From Candidatus Aminicenantota bacterium (GTDB taxonomy: Bacteria > Acidobacteriota > Aminicenantia > Aminicenantales > JAFGBC01): DNA of 6,939 nt. Where the stretch lies: contig JAFGBC010000097.1 in the NCBI GenBank assembly GCA_016933355.1, positions 1-6,939 on the forward strand. The letters run 5' to 3'. Made by a program: the position numbers and the translations under genes. This document shows positions 5,378 through 6,939 of this stretch, one piece after another. Numbering within the stretch: the stretch's first letter is position 1; the number at the start of each line of letters is the position of its first letter. The notes beneath the pieces were generated by a model. The model saw nothing but the letters and a program-made list of their open reading frames with translations. It did no database searches and was not told where the DNA came from.

Positions 5378-6181
5378 TTACCGGGTCTGGACCTCGGTGC
5401 CGACCCGGAGGACATCCTTGGCCGTCAGGACCTTGACCGTCGCCCAGCTCATCCCGACGTCGATGACGACCAGGTTGGCGACCGCCTGGCGGGGCACCTC
5501 GTCCCGGACGCGCCGGAAGGCAATGACCTGTTGCCCAGGCGCCAGCCCGTGCTCGTTGCCCAGGTTGATGATGGCCCAGTAGTTGGTCCCGACCTGCTCC
5601 AGGGTGTTTTCGAGGTAGATGATCCGCCCGCTGATGCCCTGGCCCTCGAGCGGGGCGGGCTCGATGCCCCGTTCCTGGCCCAGGACGACGTCCTTGGCCG
5701 TGAAGGGGACCAGGTAATGGCCGACCATGACCTGGCCGCAGCACTTTTCGAGGCGGACGGTCGACCGCTCGTCGTCGACGGCGACGACGCGGGCCCGGCC
5801 CCTCTTCTGGCCGAGGGCACCGAGGTTGTGTCCGCCGAAGGTGTCGACGACGTCCGGACCGGCCTCGACGACGAGGTAGACCTGGTCGAGCGCGATCCCG
5901 TCGGCCGCGCCCTTATTGATGAAGCACAGGTCGGTATCGCTCAGCAGGACCTTCTCGTCCCCCCTCTCGGCGGACAGGATCTTAATCTCGGGGCGCTCGT
6001 CGCCGAGGATGAAGATGGAGCAATACAGGTCCGCGTCGCTGAGAAGCTTGAAGGTCTTGGCCTCCTCCCTCGCTCTATCGAGGGGGCTGTCCTGGGCGGC
6101 GCCGGTCGGCGCCGACAGAGCCAGGATCGCGATCACCGCAACCGAGCCCAGGGCCAGACGGACGGCTGTCCCGTGTGTCAT
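5378..6181 (-). CDS. Exported protein with two tandem beta-rich modules (FlgT C-terminal-like)
   Basis: A 267-residue protein with a clear signal peptide: basic/hydrophobic stretch at residues 8-24 and probable cleavage after Ala29 (TGAA/QD). There is no lipobox. The mature part opens with LSDADLYCSIFI (47-58), then has two modules of similar pattern. Module 1 (about 76-160) contains DLCFINKGAADGIALDQVYLV and GRARVVAVDDERSTVRLEK..VMVGHYLVPF. Module 2 (about 199-266) contains WAIINLGNEHGLAPGQQVIAF and NLVVIDVGMSWATVKVLTAKDVLRVGTEV. The shared pattern is N-x-G-x-x-x-G(I/L)-x-x-x-Q-x-(Y/V), a link, V-V-x-V-(D/G), then a hydrophobic strand and V-G-x-x-(V/L). This resembles the small beta domain of FlgT C-termini and of some LysM-associated periplasmic proteins, but the assignment is a pattern judgement. 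Four cysteines (54, 86, 147, 148) occur in the mature protein. Start ATG 6181 has AGAGGT eight bases upstream. No function is assigned. Confidence 0.75.
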   Translation of the reverse strand: MTHGTAVRLALGSVAVIAILALSAPTGAAQDSPLDRAREEAKTFKLLSDADLYCSIFILGDERPEIKILSAERGDEKVLLSDTDLCFINKGAADGIALDQVYLVVEAGPDVVDTFGGHNLGALGQKRGRARVVAVDDERSTVRLEKCCGQVMVGHYLVPFTAKDVVLGQERGIEPAPLEGQGISGRIIYLENTLEQVGTNYWAIINLGNEHGLAPGQQVIAFRRVRDEVPRQAVANLVVIDVGMSWATVKVLTAKDVLRVGTEVQTR

Positions 6182-6203
6182 GGTCTTACCTCTTTCGCGG
6201 AAA

Positions 6204-6215
6204 TGACGTTCGTCA
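6204..6215. repeat. 12-base palindrome downstream of the exported-protein promoter (possible operator)
   Basis: TGACGTTCGTCA has five-base arms TGACG/CGTCA around TT. It sits just downstream of the predicted transcription start (near 6220) and upstream of the ribosome-binding sequence, a position where a repressor would block transcription or a hairpin would form at the mRNA 5' end. A single copy is seen, so its role is speculative. Confidence 0.3.
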
Positions 6216-6226
6216 CCTTTGAATCA

Positions 6227-6256
6227 ATTATAGGGACGGGGCCGCGCCCCTGTCAA
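6227..6256 (-). promoter_or_regulatory. Perfect-consensus sigma-70 promoter of the exported-protein gene
   Basis: On the minus strand TTGACA (6256-6251) and TATAAT (6232-6227) are both perfect hexamers, separated by 18 GC-rich bases. The predicted start is near 6220, giving a leader of about 40 bases. This is the strongest promoter match in the window and is notable in such a GC-rich sequence. Confidence 0.8.
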
Positions 6257-6276
6257 GAAAATCAACGGCTGTAGGT

Positions 6277-6306
6277 TTGACCCTCCCGGTCCGGATTGGT
6301 TAGAAT
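6277..6306 (+). promoter_or_regulatory. Sigma-70-like promoter of ddl
   Basis: TTGACC (6277-6282) and TAGAAT (6301-6306) each match 5 of 6 consensus positions and are 18 bases apart. The start near 6313 would leave a leader of only about 16 bases, just enough for the AAAGGA ribosome-binding site at 6315-6320. It is divergent from, and 20 bases apart from, the promoter of the exported-protein gene. Confidence 0.6.
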
Positions 6307-6328
6307 AGCCCAGGAAAGGACAGGGCCC

Positions 6329-6939
6329 ATGACCGTTCGACGCCGAAAGACGGCGGTCGGCCTCCTGTTCGGAGGCCGTTCCGCCGAGCATGAAATCTCG
6401 CTGAAATCCGCCGCGGCCGTCCAGGCCCATCTCGACCCCGCCCGGTTCGAGGTCGTGTCCATTTTCATCTCCAAGGACGGCCGCTGGGGAGGCGTGCCCT
6501 CTCCCTCGGCGCCGCCCGCCCGCCTCAAGGCCGCCCGCTCCTTCCTGCCCTGGGCGAACAGGGCCCTGCCCAAGGCCCTCAAGGCCGACATCTATTTCCC
6601 GGTCCTCCACGGCCCTTACGGGGAGGACGGGACCATCCAAGGGCTGCTCGAGATGGCCGACGTCCCCTATGTCGGCGCGGGCGTCCTGGCCTCGGCGGCC
6701 GGCATGGACAAGGCGATCATGAAGACGCTGTTCGCGGCCGACGGGCTGCCGATCGTGAAGCACGTCACGCTCGCGGAGTCCGCCTGGCGCGAGGCGCCCG
6801 GACAGATCACGGCCGATCTCCGCGCCGGGTTCGAGCCGCCTCTGTTCGTCAAGCCGGCCAACCTCGGCTCGAGCGTCGGCATCAGCAAGGTCAAGGCCTG
6901 GAGCGAGGCGGGACCCGCCCTCGAGGCCGCGTTCGCCTA
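6329..6939 (+). CDS. ddl: D-alanine--D-alanine ligase, N-terminal part (cut by window edge)
   Basis: The first 203 residues of an ATP-grasp enzyme that joins two D-alanines for peptidoglycan precursor synthesis in the cytosol; the usual length is about 310-370, so roughly the last 40% is missing. Visible motifs are GLLFGGRSAEHEISLKSA (11-28) with Glu20, the substrate-binding glutamate of Ddl. VLHGPYGEDGTIQGLLEMA (92-110) is followed by PYVGAGVLASAAGMDK (113-128) with Lys128, and by PLFVKPANLGSSVGISKV (171-188) with Lys175 and the serine loop Ser181-Ser182. These match ATP-contacting lysines and the flexible loop of the family. The EHEIS form is closer to DdlA/Ddl than to DdlB (usually EREVS). 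The residues that separate D-Ala from D-Lac/D-Ser specificity lie mostly beyond the edge. Start ATG 6329 has AAAGGA eight bases upstream. It stands under its own promoter, not in a mur cluster as far as seen. Confidence 0.94.
   Translation, partial: MTVRRRKTAVGLLFGGRSAEHEISLKSAAAVQAHLDPARFEVVSIFISKDGRWGGVPSPSAPPARLKAARSFLPWANRALPKALKADIYFPVLHGPYGEDGTIQGLLEMADVPYVGAGVLASAAGMDKAIMKTLFAADGLPIVKHVTLAESAWREAPGQITADLRAGFEPPLFVKPANLGSSVGISKVKAWSEAGPALEAAFA

Noticed and set aside
5028..5415. Small minus-strand frames over the tRNA genes
   Set aside because: Their peptides (such as SSVVERLLAMQKVVGSSPIARS) are the familiar translation of tRNA sequence. The DNA is explained by tRNA-Cys and tRNA-Gly.
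5006..6274. Plus-strand open frame (422 codons) spanning both tRNAs and the exported-protein gene
   Set aside because: Its N-terminal part contains the well-known false peptides obtained by translating tRNA genes (such as GPDSNRR and LEPTTFCMASR). The rest is antisense to the exported protein.

Overview
This is a high-GC bacterial chromosomal window with tightly packed genes, some of them overlapping. It looks like a housekeeping region: pyrimidine synthesis, amino-acid transamination, two tRNAs and the start of a peptidoglycan-precursor gene. No phage, transposon, CRISPR or plasmid functions are visible. The flavin/iron-sulfur (class 1B, NAD-linked) dihydroorotate dehydrogenase is the type common in anaerobes and Gram-positive-like lineages. 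High GC together with an exported FlgT/LysM-associated-type protein and a membrane rhodanese plus DoxX/MauE-like pair would fit an Acidobacteriota/Aminicenantes- or Deltaproteobacteria-like organism. That placement is an inference from gene style, not a demonstrated assignment.

Layout. Minus strand, 1-1818: a promoter at about 1790-1818 drives a fold-type I aminotransferase (557-1753). It is followed after 13 bases by a membrane-anchored single-domain rhodanese (46-543), whose 3' end overlaps the start of a probable DoxX/MauE-family membrane protein (1-59, cut by the window edge). Plus strand, 1959-4422: a pyrimidine operon pyrK-pyrD-pyrF. pyrK and pyrD overlap by ATGA and pyrF follows 29 bases after pyrD. 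Minus strand, 4406-5056: a Yip1-family integral membrane protein whose 3' end overlaps the pyrF 3' end by 17 bases, with its own strong sigma-70-like promoter. Minus strand, 5102-5331: tRNA-Gly(GCC) then tRNA-Cys(GCA), both with encoded CCA, behind a TTGACA promoter. Minus strand, 5378-6256: a secreted/periplasmic protein with two similar beta-rich modules, behind a perfect-consensus promoter (TTGACA-18-TATAAT). Plus strand, 6277-6939: promoter and 5' two thirds of a D-alanine--D-alanine ligase, divergent from the exported-protein gene and cut by the window edge.

How the genes work together. PyrK and PyrD form the NAD-dependent dihydroorotate dehydrogenase complex (dihydroorotate to orotate) and PyrF makes UMP from OMP. 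The intervening PyrE step is not in the window. The aminotransferase, rhodanese and DoxX-like genes appear co-transcribed, but only the rhodanese and DoxX-like pair has an obvious functional link (thiol/sulfur or redox chemistry at the membrane). Clear promoter-like elements precede five of the transcription units. The pyr operon has none that is convincing; its leader holds a 13-base palindrome and a very short upstream reading frame instead. No intergenic stretch exceeds about 210 bases. I see no strong evidence of an undescribed multi-gene system. The least explained items are the two-module exported protein, the CX4C rhodanese with its DoxX-like partner, and the pyr leader.
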